Assembly: GCA_016929445.1 (NCBI GenBank)
Contig: JAFGIU010000038.1
Span: 1 to 35,613 of the forward strand
DNA from: Candidatus Omnitrophota bacterium
GTDB lineage: Bacteria > Omnitrophota > Gorgyraeia > JAFGIU01
Direction of reading: 5' to 3'
DNA length: 35,613 nt
In this document: one piece after another, positions 7,686 to 15,486 of the stretch
Numbering within the stretch: the first letter of the stretch is position 1
Layout: the number at the start of each line of letters is the position of its first letter
The notes under the pieces: generated by a model
What the model saw: the letters and a program-made list of their open reading frames with translations, nothing else
Told to the model about the DNA's origin: nothing
The model's database searches: none
Translations under genes and position numbers: made by a program

Positions 7686-8669
7686 TCACAGCATCCCCTC
7701 ATTGTAAAGCTCTTTCATGGCCTCCACGACAACAGGATCAAATTGGGTGCCGGCACAACGATCCAGCTCCTCAATGGCCTCTTGCGGAGTCATGGCCTTT
7801 TTACGGTAGGGACGCACGCTGGTCATGGCATCATAGGCATCCACCACAGCGGCCACGCGCGAGCCCAGAGGAATATCCTCCCCCTTGAGCCCATCCGGAT
7901 ACCCGGTGCCATCGAATTTCTCCTGGTGAAAGCGCACAATCTCGGACATTTCGCGAAGCCCCTCCACCTGAGACAAAATCTGCGCCCCGTCCACCGGATG
8001 GCGCCGCATAATCTCCCACTCCTGTTCATTTAGAGGCCCTTCCTTATGAAGGATCTCCCGGGGCGTGAAGATCTTCCCGATATCGTGCAGGAGAACCCCG
8101 GCCAAAAAGAGCTCGTCGCTTAACCCGCCCAAGTCATGGCCCTTGGCCTGGAGCTTGGACACGATCTTTGCGCCGTAGTTGAGGGTGCGTCCCACGTGTC
8201 CTGCCGTGTAGTGAGGGTCTATCTTTCCCACGATCACCATCAGAGCCTGCACGATTTCCCTGAAAGTCTGTTGGAGTCTTTGGTAGGATTCCCTCAAGTC
8301 TTCGTAGAGTTGGGAGGTGACCTTGCCGATCACCTCCCGCTCCAGGTAAACCAAGTCAAAGGGCTTGGTCACGTAGTCGCTCGCGCCCAGGGATCTCGCC
8401 TCTTCGATGGTAGCCTGTTCCTCGTCCGCGGAAATCACAATAATCTTCAGGGACGAGTCCATTTCATGGGCTTTTTTCAAAACTTCCAGACCGCTCATGC
8501 CCGGCATTTTCAGATCCAAAAACATCAGGTGCGGCCGGCTCCGGTCCACAATGGTGAGAGCCTCCTCCCCACTATGGGCTGTCACGGTTTGGTAACCGCG
8601 CTCACTGAAGAAACCGCTCAAGACCTGCGCAATTTCCTTCTCGTCGTCCACGATTAAAAGCTTGACCAT
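7686..8669 (-). CDS. Response regulator with HD-GYP domain (putative c-di-GMP phosphodiesterase)
   Basis: A 327-aa two-domain regulator. The receiver domain (about 1-120) has the acidic pair D8/D9, phospho-acceptor D52 in FLDLKMPG, S80 and K102. A short helical linker follows, then an HD-GYP domain (about 145-325) with LLHDIGK (H195/D196), RRHPVDG and DGTGYPDG. HD-GYP enzymes hydrolyse cyclic di-GMP. The usual HHE before DGxGYP reads HQE here (H248, Q249, E250), so one metal ligand is replaced and activity may be altered. AGGAG overlapping the upstream synthase stop codon lies 6-7 bp before its ATG, and its own stop codon overlaps a possible fabG start. No histidine kinase gene is nearby. Output inside a fatty-acid operon is unusual. 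Confidence 0.92.
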   Translation of the reverse strand: MVKLLIVDDEKEIAQVLSGFFSERGYQTVTAHSGEEALTIVDRSRPHLMFLDLKMPGMSGLEVLKKAHEMDSSLKIIVISADEEQATIEEARSLGASDYVTKPFDLVYLEREVIGKVTSQLYEDLRESYQRLQQTFREIVQALMVIVGKIDPHYTAGHVGRTLNYGAKIVSKLQAKGHDLGGLSDELFLAGVLLHDIGKIFTPREILHKEGPLNEQEWEIMRRHPVDGAQILSQVEGLREMSEIVRFHQEKFDGTGYPDGLKGEDIPLGSRVAAVVDAYDAMTSVRPYRKKAMTPQEAIEELDRCAGTQFDPVVVEAMKELYNEGML

Positions 8670-8679
8670 TTTCCGTCTC

Positions 8680-9954
8680 CTAACCCGAATATCTCCGTAT
8701 TACCAACGCAGAATTCTTCCCTCCAAAACCAAAAGAGTTCTTCAAAAATAAATTTACCCGGTGCGCGCGCGCTTTGTTGGGCACATAGTCCAGATCGCAC
8801 TCCGGGTCCGGCGTCTGATAGTTGATGGTGGGAGGAACCAAGCCCTCCCCCTCCAGCACCGAAAGCGCTCCTATAAGTTCTACCACGCCTGCGGCCCCAA
8901 TCAAATGCCCAATCATGGATTTTGTGGAACTCACAGGAATCTCGTAGGCCCGCCTGCCCAGCACCTCCTTGAGGATCTGGGTCTCATTCTTGTCGTTGAG
9001 CGGAGTGGATGTGCCGTGGGCGTTCACATAGTCCACTTCCTCCGGCCGGGCTCCGGCATCGGCCAAGGCCTCGCGGATGGCCCGGACAGCCTGGGCGCCC
9101 GTAGGATCCGGGGCGGTCATATGGAAGGCATCGGTCGTGGCTGCCCCGCCCGCAATTTCCGCGTAAATACGGGCTCCGCGCGCGCGCGCGTGTTCCAACT
9201 CTTCCAAAACCAACATGCCCCCTCCTTCCCCAAAAACAAAACCGTCCCGGTCCTTATCAAAAGGCCTGGAAACCGTTTCCGGATCCTCGTTCCGGGTGGA
9301 GAGGGCGCGCAACACGGCAAAGGCTGCCATGATGGGCGGAAAGACCGGCGCATCCGCCCCGCCGGCAAACATGAGATCCGTCTGCCCGGTACGGATATCC
9401 TGAACCGCGGCCTGAATGGCATCCAAAGAACTGGAACAAGCGGTGGCCACCGAATAACTGGGGCCGTGCACGCCCAGCTCCATGCTGATGCGCCCGGCTG
9501 GAGCATCCCCGAAGGAGGCTGTGGCCGTAAACACGTCCACCTTCATGGGGCCTTTGTCCTGGAAATTACAATGCTGCTGCAACATGAGCCCGTGTCCGGC
9601 CATGGCCGTGCCCAGGATCACGCCGATACGATTACGGTCTTCCTTGTCAAGATCCAGACCCGAGTCCTCAAAGGCCTCCCGGGCTGAAGCAATCGCAAAA
9701 TGCGCGGTCCGATCCACCCGGCGCGCAAGTTTGCGGCCCAGCACTTCTTCAGGGTTAAAAAACTCCCCGACCTGCGCAGCGATCTGCACCGGGAGCTCGG
9801 ATTTGTCATAGCCCTGAACCGTGCAAACCGCCCCCTTGCCGGCGCGGACGGCCTTCCAGTAGTCCTCTTTTCCTACGCCATTGGGAGCGACAACCCCGAT
9901 TCCGGTAATCACCACCCTGCGCCGATCCTTTTGCCCTGCCGGCACTTGGCCCAC
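8680..9954 (-). CDS. fabF: Second beta-ketoacyl-ACP synthase (FabF-like)
   Basis: A 424-aa condensing enzyme, paralogous to the one at 5214-6452. The catalytic triad is intact: C173 in VATACSSSLDAI, H313 in NAHGTSTPLND and H350 in SMIGHLIGAAGV. It begins at a GTG that overlaps the upstream GGDEF gene's stop codon (TAGTG), so the two are translationally coupled; an ATG start near the conserved RRRVVITGIG is not available. It lies in the three-gene block between fabD and fabG. Two KAS I/II-type enzymes in one operon could divide chain-length or unsaturated-acid work, as FabB and FabF do in other bacteria. Its real substrate cannot be read from the sequence. Confidence 0.92.
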   Translation of the reverse strand: MGQVPAGQKDRRRVVITGIGVVAPNGVGKEDYWKAVRAGKGAVCTVQGYDKSELPVQIAAQVGEFFNPEEVLGRKLARRVDRTAHFAIASAREAFEDSGLDLDKEDRNRIGVILGTAMAGHGLMLQQHCNFQDKGPMKVDVFTATASFGDAPAGRISMELGVHGPSYSVATACSSSLDAIQAAVQDIRTGQTDLMFAGGADAPVFPPIMAAFAVLRALSTRNEDPETVSRPFDKDRDGFVFGEGGGMLVLEELEHARARGARIYAEIAGGAATTDAFHMTAPDPTGAQAVRAIREALADAGARPEEVDYVNAHGTSTPLNDKNETQILKEVLGRRAYEIPVSSTKSMIGHLIGAAGVVELIGALSVLEGEGLVPPTINYQTPDPECDLDYVPNKARAHRVNLFLKNSFGFGGKNSALVIRRYSG

Positions 9955-10583
9955 TACTCCGCCGCCTCCATGGGTTTGGTCGCTTCGCTGCTCAGGTGCA
10001 CGCAGTTCTTGCCCGCATCCTTGGCCCTATACAAAGCCTCATCCGCCGACTTGACCAGGGTGTCCTTTTTGTAATCCTTGGGCTCGCCGTCATAAGTCGA
10101 AACCCCAATGCTGATCGTCACGGCTTTATCCTCAGCGCGGCTGGATTCCTCCACGCGCGCGCGCAGGCGCTCAGCCGCAATTTTGGCTCCGGTCATGGGA
10201 GTCACCGGCAGCATCACGGCAAACTCCTCGCCCCCGTAACGCGCGGACAAATCAATCCTCCGTGTCCCGTGCCGGATGATATCGCTGATCCGGCGCAACA
10301 ACTTATCCCCGGCCGGATGGCCGTAGGTATCGTTGTACTGTTTGAAGTCATCGATATCGATCATCAGCAGGGAGACAGGCATGCCGTATCGCCGGACCCG
10401 TTCCACTTCCTCATTCAGACGCATATCAAAATAGCGCCGGTCGTGAAGCTGGGTCAGACCGTCTGTAATGGATTGAGTGTAGAGCGAGTTGATGATTCGC
10501 TTGTAGCGCCGCCGGACATAGAAGTACACCACGCCCAGCACCAAAAGGTTGACTGCGACGATCAGGATTGTCAGTTGACCCAC
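9954..10583 (-). CDS. Membrane-anchored GGDEF protein (putative diguanylate cyclase)
   Basis: A 209-aa protein with one N-terminal membrane helix (about residues 3-22, LTILIVAVNLLVLGVVYFYV) followed by Arg/Lys, and a cytoplasmic GGDEF domain (about 38-195). The active-site signature is GGEEF at 117-121, and an inhibitory I-site RxxD (R108-D111) sits exactly five residues before it. SITDGLTQLHDRRYF and IDIDDFKQYND are typical of active diguanylate cyclases, so synthesis of c-di-GMP with product inhibition is likely. There is no sensor domain beyond the anchor. The GTG start abuts the fabD stop codon (TAA then GTG), and its stop codon overlaps the next start, so it is part of the fab operon. 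Confidence 0.93.
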   Translation of the reverse strand: MGQLTILIVAVNLLVLGVVYFYVRRRYKRIINSLYTQSITDGLTQLHDRRYFDMRLNEEVERVRRYGMPVSLLMIDIDDFKQYNDTYGHPAGDKLLRRISDIIRHGTRRIDLSARYGGEEFAVMLPVTPMTGAKIAAERLRARVEESSRAEDKAVTISIGVSTYDGEPKDYKKDTLVKSADEALYRAKDAGKNCVHLSSEATKPMEAAE

Positions 10584-11540
10584 TTAGGCTGCCCCCACTC
10601 CCGCCTGTTGTAGGAGGGATTGTAAGTCGTCAAAGGCATCAACCCCCTTCACATTGATTCCTTTGTCGATACGACGGCAGAGCCCCTGCAGGACCTTTCC
10701 CGGCCCGAGCTCCACCATCAATGCCCCCGGAAAATCAGCAGCCAACTTCTTCACCGTATCCTCCCACAAAGTCGGTGAGGTCAGTTGAGCCACCAACTGC
10801 TTGCGAACGGCCTCCGCACCGGTTACGTGCCCGGCCGTCACATTGGAATAAACCCGGTAGCCCGGCTCTTCGATATTCATCTCCGAAAGATACCCGGCAA
10901 GTCCCTTAGCTGCGGGCTCCATGAGTTTGGAATGAAAGGCCCCGCTCACTTCCAAACGGATCGCACGCCTGGCGCCGGCTTCCTTGGCCGCAGCCTCTGC
11001 CTCTTCAATGCCCTCAACCGAGCCGCTGATCACTACCTGCCCCGGACAATTGAGATTCGCCACCTGCACGCCGGTCTTCCAGCAAATCTTTTCCAGCGCT
11101 TGCGGGTCCAGATTCAGAATGGAGGACATGGCGCCGGGGTTGATCCGGGAGGCTTCATCCATTAAGCGCCCGCGCTCGGCCACCAGTTTAAGGCCTTCCT
11201 CAAATGTAAAACTACCCGCGGCTGCCAAGGCAGAGTACTCACCCAAGGAAAGACCTGCCGCGGCCAAAACATCCCACTGCTGATGCACGTTTTGCTCAAG
11301 CACCACTTCCTGCACCGCGGCCAAAGCCGCCATGGAAACCGCGTAAATCGCAGGCTGGCTCTTTTCAGTGCGCTCAAGCTCTCCGGCAGGGCCGTTGAAA
11401 CAGAGATCCGTCAAAGAATAGCCGAGGATTTTATTGGCTTCGTCCAAGGTGCGGCGTGCCGCGAGAGAGCTCAAGTAGAGCGTTTGCCCCATACCCACGT
11501 ACTGCGCGCCTTGTCCCGGAAAGAGATAAATAAGTTCCAT
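10584..11540 (-). CDS. fabD: Malonyl-CoA:ACP transacylase
   Basis: It loads malonate from CoA onto ACP for fatty-acid elongation. The 318-aa protein has the acyltransferase signatures FPGQGAQYVGMG at the start, nucleophile S98 in GLSLGEYSAL, R123 and catalytic H203 in SGAFHSKLM. The length is normal. AGGAGG overlaps the fabH stop codon and lies ~12 bp before the ATG. It is followed without a gap by the GGDEF gene instead of by fabG, where the usual operon order is broken. Confidence 0.97.
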   Translation of the reverse strand: MELIYLFPGQGAQYVGMGQTLYLSSLAARRTLDEANKILGYSLTDLCFNGPAGELERTEKSQPAIYAVSMAALAAVQEVVLEQNVHQQWDVLAAAGLSLGEYSALAAAGSFTFEEGLKLVAERGRLMDEASRINPGAMSSILNLDPQALEKICWKTGVQVANLNCPGQVVISGSVEGIEEAEAAAKEAGARRAIRLEVSGAFHSKLMEPAAKGLAGYLSEMNIEEPGYRVYSNVTAGHVTGAEAVRKQLVAQLTSPTLWEDTVKKLAADFPGALMVELGPGKVLQGLCRRIDKGINVKGVDAFDDLQSLLQQAGVGAA

Positions 11541-11556
11541 TTGCTGCTAAAACCTC

Positions 11557-12603
11557 CTACATTTCCACAACCATAGCTCCCCAAACCATGCCGCCCCCGA
11601 AAGCCAGCAGCAAGGCCAGGTCCCCTTTTTTGAGATCCCCTGCGCGCACTGCTTCAGCCCAGGCGACCACGGTTGAAGCCGCGGACATATTTCCGTAACG
11701 ATCCACGTTGACGAACACCCGCTCCTCAGGCATGCCCAGGCCCTTGGCCACGGCTTTGAGGATGCGCAGATTTGCCTGGTGAGGCACCAAACGTTTGATA
11801 TCCTCAATGGTGTGGCCGCTCTGTTCCAAAGCCTTTTTGGCCGCATCCACCATATTGCGCACAGCCATCTTGAAAACTTCAGTTCCGTTCATCTTGATGA
11901 AGTGCTCTTTGGAATCAATGTTCTCCTTGGTCTTGGGGAAAAGACTGCCGCCGCCCGGGACCTTGAGCAGATCCGAGGCCGAACCGTCCGAACCCATGAC
12001 CGCACTCAGGATTCCGCCGCTCTCGGCCGGGCCGATCACGCAAGCGCCTGCACCGTCTCCGAAAAGCACACAGGTGGTGCGATCCTCCCAGTCCACGAGC
12101 TGGGAAAGCGCATCCGCGCCGATTACAAGTGCATTGCGGCAAGCGCCCGTGGCCACAAATTGCGCGGCCGCATGCAAGGCAAACACAAAACCTGAACAGG
12201 CCGCGGCCAAGTCAAAGGCCATGGCTGTGGTCGGAATCCCCAGCTCTGCCTGAACCAAACAGGCAGTGGAAGGAAAAGCCATGTCCGGAGTCACCGTGCC
12301 CACAAGCACCAAATCAATTTCCTCAGGGCTGATGCCCGCATCCTTCAGGGCCTGTCTGGAGGCTTCAGCCGCCAAAGAACTCGTGCCTGTGCCTTCCGCC
12401 ATAATGCGCCTTTCCTTGATGCCGGTGCGCGTGCGGATCCACTCATCCGAGGTATCCACAATTTTCTCAAGGTCCTTGTTGGTCAGAACCTTTTCCGGGA
12501 TCGCTGTGCCCAATCCCATAATCCCCACCTTCTTTAAAGTGTCTCTTGTGGGCGCCGGCTGCGCAGAGCCGGCGACTTTCCGAACCGTACTTTCCTGTGA
12601 CAT
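11557..12603 (-). CDS. fabH: Beta-ketoacyl-ACP synthase III
   Basis: It starts fatty-acid synthesis by condensing acyl-CoA with malonyl-ACP. The 348-aa product starts at the ATG at 12603, 5 bp after GGAGG; the TTG at 12615 within that ribosome site is rejected. The triad is C136 in AAACSGFVFAL, H275 in VPHQANLRI and N305 in YGNMSAAST. A 20-residue N-terminal extension rich in Ser, Ala and Pro precedes the conserved KVGIMGLGTAIPE and is not typical. The gene lies 14 bp after plsX, as in many bacteria. Confidence 0.96.
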   Translation of the reverse strand: MSQESTVRKVAGSAQPAPTRDTLKKVGIMGLGTAIPEKVLTNKDLEKIVDTSDEWIRTRTGIKERRIMAEGTGTSSLAAEASRQALKDAGISPEEIDLVLVGTVTPDMAFPSTACLVQAELGIPTTAMAFDLAAACSGFVFALHAAAQFVATGACRNALVIGADALSQLVDWEDRTTCVLFGDGAGACVIGPAESGGILSAVMGSDGSASDLLKVPGGGSLFPKTKENIDSKEHFIKMNGTEVFKMAVRNMVDAAKKALEQSGHTIEDIKRLVPHQANLRILKAVAKGLGMPEERVFVNVDRYGNMSAASTVVAWAEAVRAGDLKKGDLALLLAFGGGMVWGAMVVEM

Positions 12604-12617
12604 AAGAACCTCCAAAC

Positions 12618-13670
12618 TTATCCCTCGCTCAAAAACCGCATCTCTTCCGTAATGACCTTCGCAATTTTTTCATTGAGCCGGTTCGACACCAAATCATGAA
12701 CACCGGCAATCGCATTTCTGACTGCCTTAACCGGGGATCCCCCGTGGCAGATCATCACCGTGCCATTGACGCCCAGCAGCGGCGCACCACCCTTTTCAGC
12801 GTAATCCGTTTGTTCCTTAATATCCTTGAATGCCCCTGCCGCCAGCAGAGCCCCGAGCCTGCGCAAAGGCGTGCGTCCTAATTCCCGCTTCAAGAAATAC
12901 CCAAAGGTTGAGGCCAGGCTCTCCGATACCTTGAGCGCGACATTGCCTGTAAAACCGTCGCAGACAACCACGTCACAATTGCCGTGATACAGATCTTTGC
13001 CGTCAAGATTGCCCGTAAAATTGAGATGGCTGCGGTCGAGAAGCGCATGGACTCCGCGAAGAAGTTCCGTGCCCTTGGACTCTTCTTCACCCACATTGAG
13101 CAGGCCGATGGCAGGGTTGGGCACATTGTTGATAAGCTTCCAGTATTCCGCTCCCATCACAGCGTATTGCAGAAGATGAATGGGTTTAACATCGATGTTG
13201 GAGCCCACGTCAATGAGCAGACTCCATCCGCGGCGCGTGGGGATGGGCACACCGATACCGGGGCGTTCCACACCGGGCAAAAGCCCGAGATTAAGAGAAG
13301 TGGAGCAAACCATGGCCCCGGTATTGCCGGCGGAAAGCACGGCATCGACCTTCCCGTCCTTGAGAAGGCGCACGGCCACGTTCATTGAGGAGTTTTTCTT
13401 ACGGCGCACGGAAGCGGCCGGCGGGTCGTGCATCTCCACGACCTCGTCCGCGTGCAGAATGCTTAGGCGTTTCTCATCTGCAAGACCCTTGGCCAGATAA
13501 GCGCGGATTTTTTTCTCATCGCCCACCAGGGTGATGTGCATATCACGCAGATCCAAAGCCTGCATCGCCGCCCTGACCTCGTAGCCCGGATGAGAGTCCG
13601 TGCCCATTGCATCCACAGCAATACGGACGGTACTGCCGGGCGACTCAGCGCGATTCGGAAGTGAAGTCAT
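12618..13670 (-). CDS. plsX: Phosphate acyltransferase
   Basis: PlsX makes acyl-phosphate from acyl-ACP, linking fatty-acid and phospholipid synthesis. The 350-aa protein shows RIAVDAMGTDSHPG at the start (the family usually has DAMGGD), VLSAGNTGAMV, GVERPGIGVPIPT, DVGSNIDVKP and CDGFTGNVALK. It sits between rpmF and fabH in the conserved yceD-rpmF-plsX-fabH order. The ATG at 13670 has no strong Shine-Dalgarno. The Gly-to-Thr change in the first motif is the only oddity seen. Confidence 0.95.
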   Translation of the reverse strand: MTSLPNRAESPGSTVRIAVDAMGTDSHPGYEVRAAMQALDLRDMHITLVGDEKKIRAYLAKGLADEKRLSILHADEVVEMHDPPAASVRRKKNSSMNVAVRLLKDGKVDAVLSAGNTGAMVCSTSLNLGLLPGVERPGIGVPIPTRRGWSLLIDVGSNIDVKPIHLLQYAVMGAEYWKLINNVPNPAIGLLNVGEEESKGTELLRGVHALLDRSHLNFTGNLDGKDLYHGNCDVVVCDGFTGNVALKVSESLASTFGYFLKRELGRTPLRRLGALLAAGAFKDIKEQTDYAEKGGAPLLGVNGTVMICHGGSPVKAVRNAIAGVHDLVSNRLNEKIAKVITEEMRFLSEG

Positions 13671-13699
13671 ATCGGTTGGAGCTTCCAGGCTCGCCTGAC

Positions 13700-13906
13700 T
13701 CAGGAGGCGTTCCCCTTCTCCAACTCCCGCCGCACTTTCTTGGTGAGGATCTGGCGGCCTTTGTAATTACCCAGCTTGGTGGCGCGATGGCTCATCTTGA
13801 ATTCGCCGGTCTCCGGACTGAACCCCAAAGCCGGGGGCTGGAGTGCGTCGTGAGTGCGCCTTTTGGCTTGCCTTGTACTGGAGTGTCTTCTTTTAGGAAG
13901 TGCCAT
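13700..13906 (-). CDS. rpmF: 50S ribosomal protein L32
   Basis: A 68-aa basic protein starting MALPKRRHSSTRQAKRRTH, the L32 signature, with a C-terminal HRATKLGNYKGRQIL block. The four cysteines of zinc-binding L32 are all absent, so this is the C-minus form. The first 14 bases overlap the end of the upstream yceD/DUF177 gene. A purine-rich AAAGGA lies about 10 bp before the ATG, inside yceD. Its C-terminal extension is Lys/Glu-rich. Identification rests on the N-terminal signature and the gene context. Confidence 0.93.
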   Translation of the reverse strand: MALPKRRHSSTRQAKRRTHDALQPPALGFSPETGEFKMSHRATKLGNYKGRQILTKKVRRELEKGNAS

Positions 13907-14378
13907 GACTCTTTTCCTTTCCCAACTTCAAACCGGAAAGCCCCCGGGGCTCTGTTTCTTCCAGAACACAGGAGCATTCCATCTGATTCAAATCCTGTCC
14001 ACATGTCGGGCACAAGCCCTTACATCCCTCCGAGCAAAGGAGCTGAATTTCGCTGCCGAGCAGCAGCTCCTCGCGCACGGCCTCTAATAAATCAACCTCC
14101 GGGGTTTCCCGGGTATCGTAAACAAACCGGAATTCCCGCTCAAGATGGCGGGAGAATTCTCTGGCGCAGCGATTGCAAGTGCAGGTGGTCTCGCCGCGGA
14201 CCGCGGTCTCAATACTGGCCTCCCCGAACTCTATCTCAATCCGGGCTTCCAATTCAAAGGGGCCGGCAAAAGCGCAAATGCTGGTGTCCATGTCCAGACT
14301 CGGGCCTTCGTAGCGCCTGTGCAGGACCAAACCGCTATTGGGAACCGAGTCAAACTGGATGAGTAATTGAGGATTCAT
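13893..14378 (-). CDS. yceD: YceD/DUF177 family protein
   Basis: A 161-aa protein of the family typically found just before rpmF and linked to rRNA or ribosome metabolism in other bacteria. It has Cys clusters TCTCNRC near residue 65-71 and CSEGCKGLCPTCGQDLN followed by CSC, which suggest zinc binding, and FVYDTRE with acidic EVDLLEAVREELLL between them. The stop codon lies inside rpmF (14-bp overlap). It starts 12 bp after coaD ends, at the ATG at 14378, with a weak ribosome site. The molecular role is not established from sequence. Confidence 0.9.
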   Translation of the reverse strand: MNPQLLIQFDSVPNSGLVLHRRYEGPSLDMDTSICAFAGPFELEARIEIEFGEASIETAVRGETTCTCNRCAREFSRHLEREFRFVYDTRETPEVDLLEAVREELLLGSEIQLLCSEGCKGLCPTCGQDLNQMECSCVLEETEPRGLSGLKLGKEKSHGTS

Positions 14379-14390
14379 ATGCCTGTGGTG

Positions 14391-14897
14391 TTATCGATTC
14401 AACTTCTTTTTGAGCGCTTCTTCCACGTAGCCAGGAACAAAGGCAGCCAGCTCCGCACCCAGGGCCGCAGCCTCCTTGAGGAGCCGGGAGGACAGATGGG
14501 CGTTGGTCTCCGAAGGCATTAAGAAGAGAGTCTCCACGCCGTCATCCAGCTTGCGGTTGGTCGTGGCCATTTGGTATTCGAGCTCAAAATCCGAAATCAT
14601 CCGCATCCCGCGGATCATCACCCGGCTCTCTTGGCTTCGCACAAACTTGACTGCCAGGCCCTCAAAATCAATAACAGAAACCCCGTCCAGGCCTTGCACA
14701 GCCCGGCGAAGAAAGCCCTTGCGCTCTTCCACACTAAAAAGGGGTGCCTTTGAGGGATTGTGGGCCACAGCCACAATGAGCTCGTCAAAAATAAGCCGGG
14801 CTCGCTTGATCAGATCGATGTGGCCATATGTGACTGGATCAAATGTCCCCGGATAGACTGCCCTGTGTCGCGTAACAGGTGATGCCTGTATCCCCAT
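14391..14897 (-). CDS. coaD: Phosphopantetheine adenylyltransferase
   Basis: It adenylates 4'-phosphopantetheine in coenzyme A synthesis, which also supplies the ACP prosthetic group. From the ATG at 14897 it is 168 aa, the usual CoaD length, with AVYPGTFDPVTYGH (nucleotidyltransferase T/HxGH motif, residues 13-26), RGMRMISDFELEYQMA and a C-terminal HLSSRLLKE. The frame is open to 15008, but that part overlaps rsmD deeply and carries no conserved sequence. With this start the gene still overlaps the end of rsmD by 59 bp. The order rsmD-coaD is common. Confidence 0.95.
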   Translation of the reverse strand: MGIQASPVTRHRAVYPGTFDPVTYGHIDLIKRARLIFDELIVAVAHNPSKAPLFSVEERKGFLRRAVQGLDGVSVIDFEGLAVKFVRSQESRVMIRGMRMISDFELEYQMATTNRKLDDGVETLFLMPSETNAHLSSRLLKEAAALGAELAAFVPGYVEEALKKKLNR

Positions 14898-15423
14898 ATC
14901 GGTAATCTCGCGTTTTGACCAAGTTGCCTTCCGATTCCGGAACCACCTCTGCCCAAGCGTGCTGCACTGCCGCGACACCAAGATTTCGTAGGATAGCACA
15001 GGCGCCAATTTGCTGCAAGCTCTTCTTTGCCCAGCCTTTCCGATAAGGAGGATCCATCAGGATGAGATCGAATTGCTCCCCCCGATTTCCGAGTTTGGGG
15101 AGGACAATTTCTGCGGAATGCGGGTGGATTCGGGCGCAACCCAGAGCCTTTTCCCCGAGCACTTTTTGTAAATTCTTGCGAATAAATTGGATGCAACTCG
15201 ATTGGGACTCAACAAAATCCACTGATGCCGCGCCCCGGGACAAGGCCTCCAGTCCCAGGGCCCCGCTCCCCGCGTAGAGCTCCAGGACGCGGCTGCCCTC
15301 GATACGCGGCCCGAGGATGTCAAAGAGCGCCTTGCGCACCCGCGACTCTGTGGGCCGGATCCCCGGCGGCGTTAGAAGGAGCGCGCCCTTGTATTCCCCT
15401 GCTAAAATTCTGAGTGATGCCAT
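14839..15423 (-). CDS. rsmD: 16S rRNA (guanine-N2)-methyltransferase RsmD
   Basis: This enzyme methylates a guanine (G966 in E. coli) of 16S rRNA. The 194-aa protein begins MASLRILAGEYKG and shows RPTESRVRKALFDIL, the SAM-binding VLELYAGSGALGLEALSRGA (46-65) and the catalytic MDPPY (123-127). The last ~20 codons run through the start of coaD in another frame. The ATG is immediately preceded by the GTTTCAC flank of REP cluster 1, so its translation-initiation region lies in repeat-associated sequence and has no clear Shine-Dalgarno. Confidence 0.94.
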   Translation of the reverse strand: MASLRILAGEYKGALLLTPPGIRPTESRVRKALFDILGPRIEGSRVLELYAGSGALGLEALSRGAASVDFVESQSSCIQFIRKNLQKVLGEKALGCARIHPHSAEIVLPKLGNRGEQFDLILMDPPYRKGWAKKSLQQIGACAILRNLGVAAVQHAWAEVVPESEGNLVKTRDYRYGDTGITCYATQGSLSGDI

Positions 15424-15440
15424 GTTTCACGTCCGTTCCA

Positions 15441-15480
15441 CGGTGCCAGGCACCGGTGCCAGGCACCAGTGCCTGACACC
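15441..15480. repeat. REP-like palindrome cluster 1 (recG/rsmD gap)
   Basis: Three tandem near-palindromic units of the type GTGCCAGGCAC: two direct, the last reading GTGCCTGACAC. The left flank at 15423-15440 carries atgtttcac and gttccacgg, shared with other copies. The cluster ends 6 bp from the recG stop codon and fills the whole gap to rsmD. Confidence 0.85.
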
Positions 15481-15486
15481 GAGATG

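Noticed and set aside
8680-9954. Second ketoacyl synthase as a decayed duplicate or chain-length-factor partner
   Set aside because: The frame is intact and the active-site Cys and both His are present, so it should be a working enzyme.
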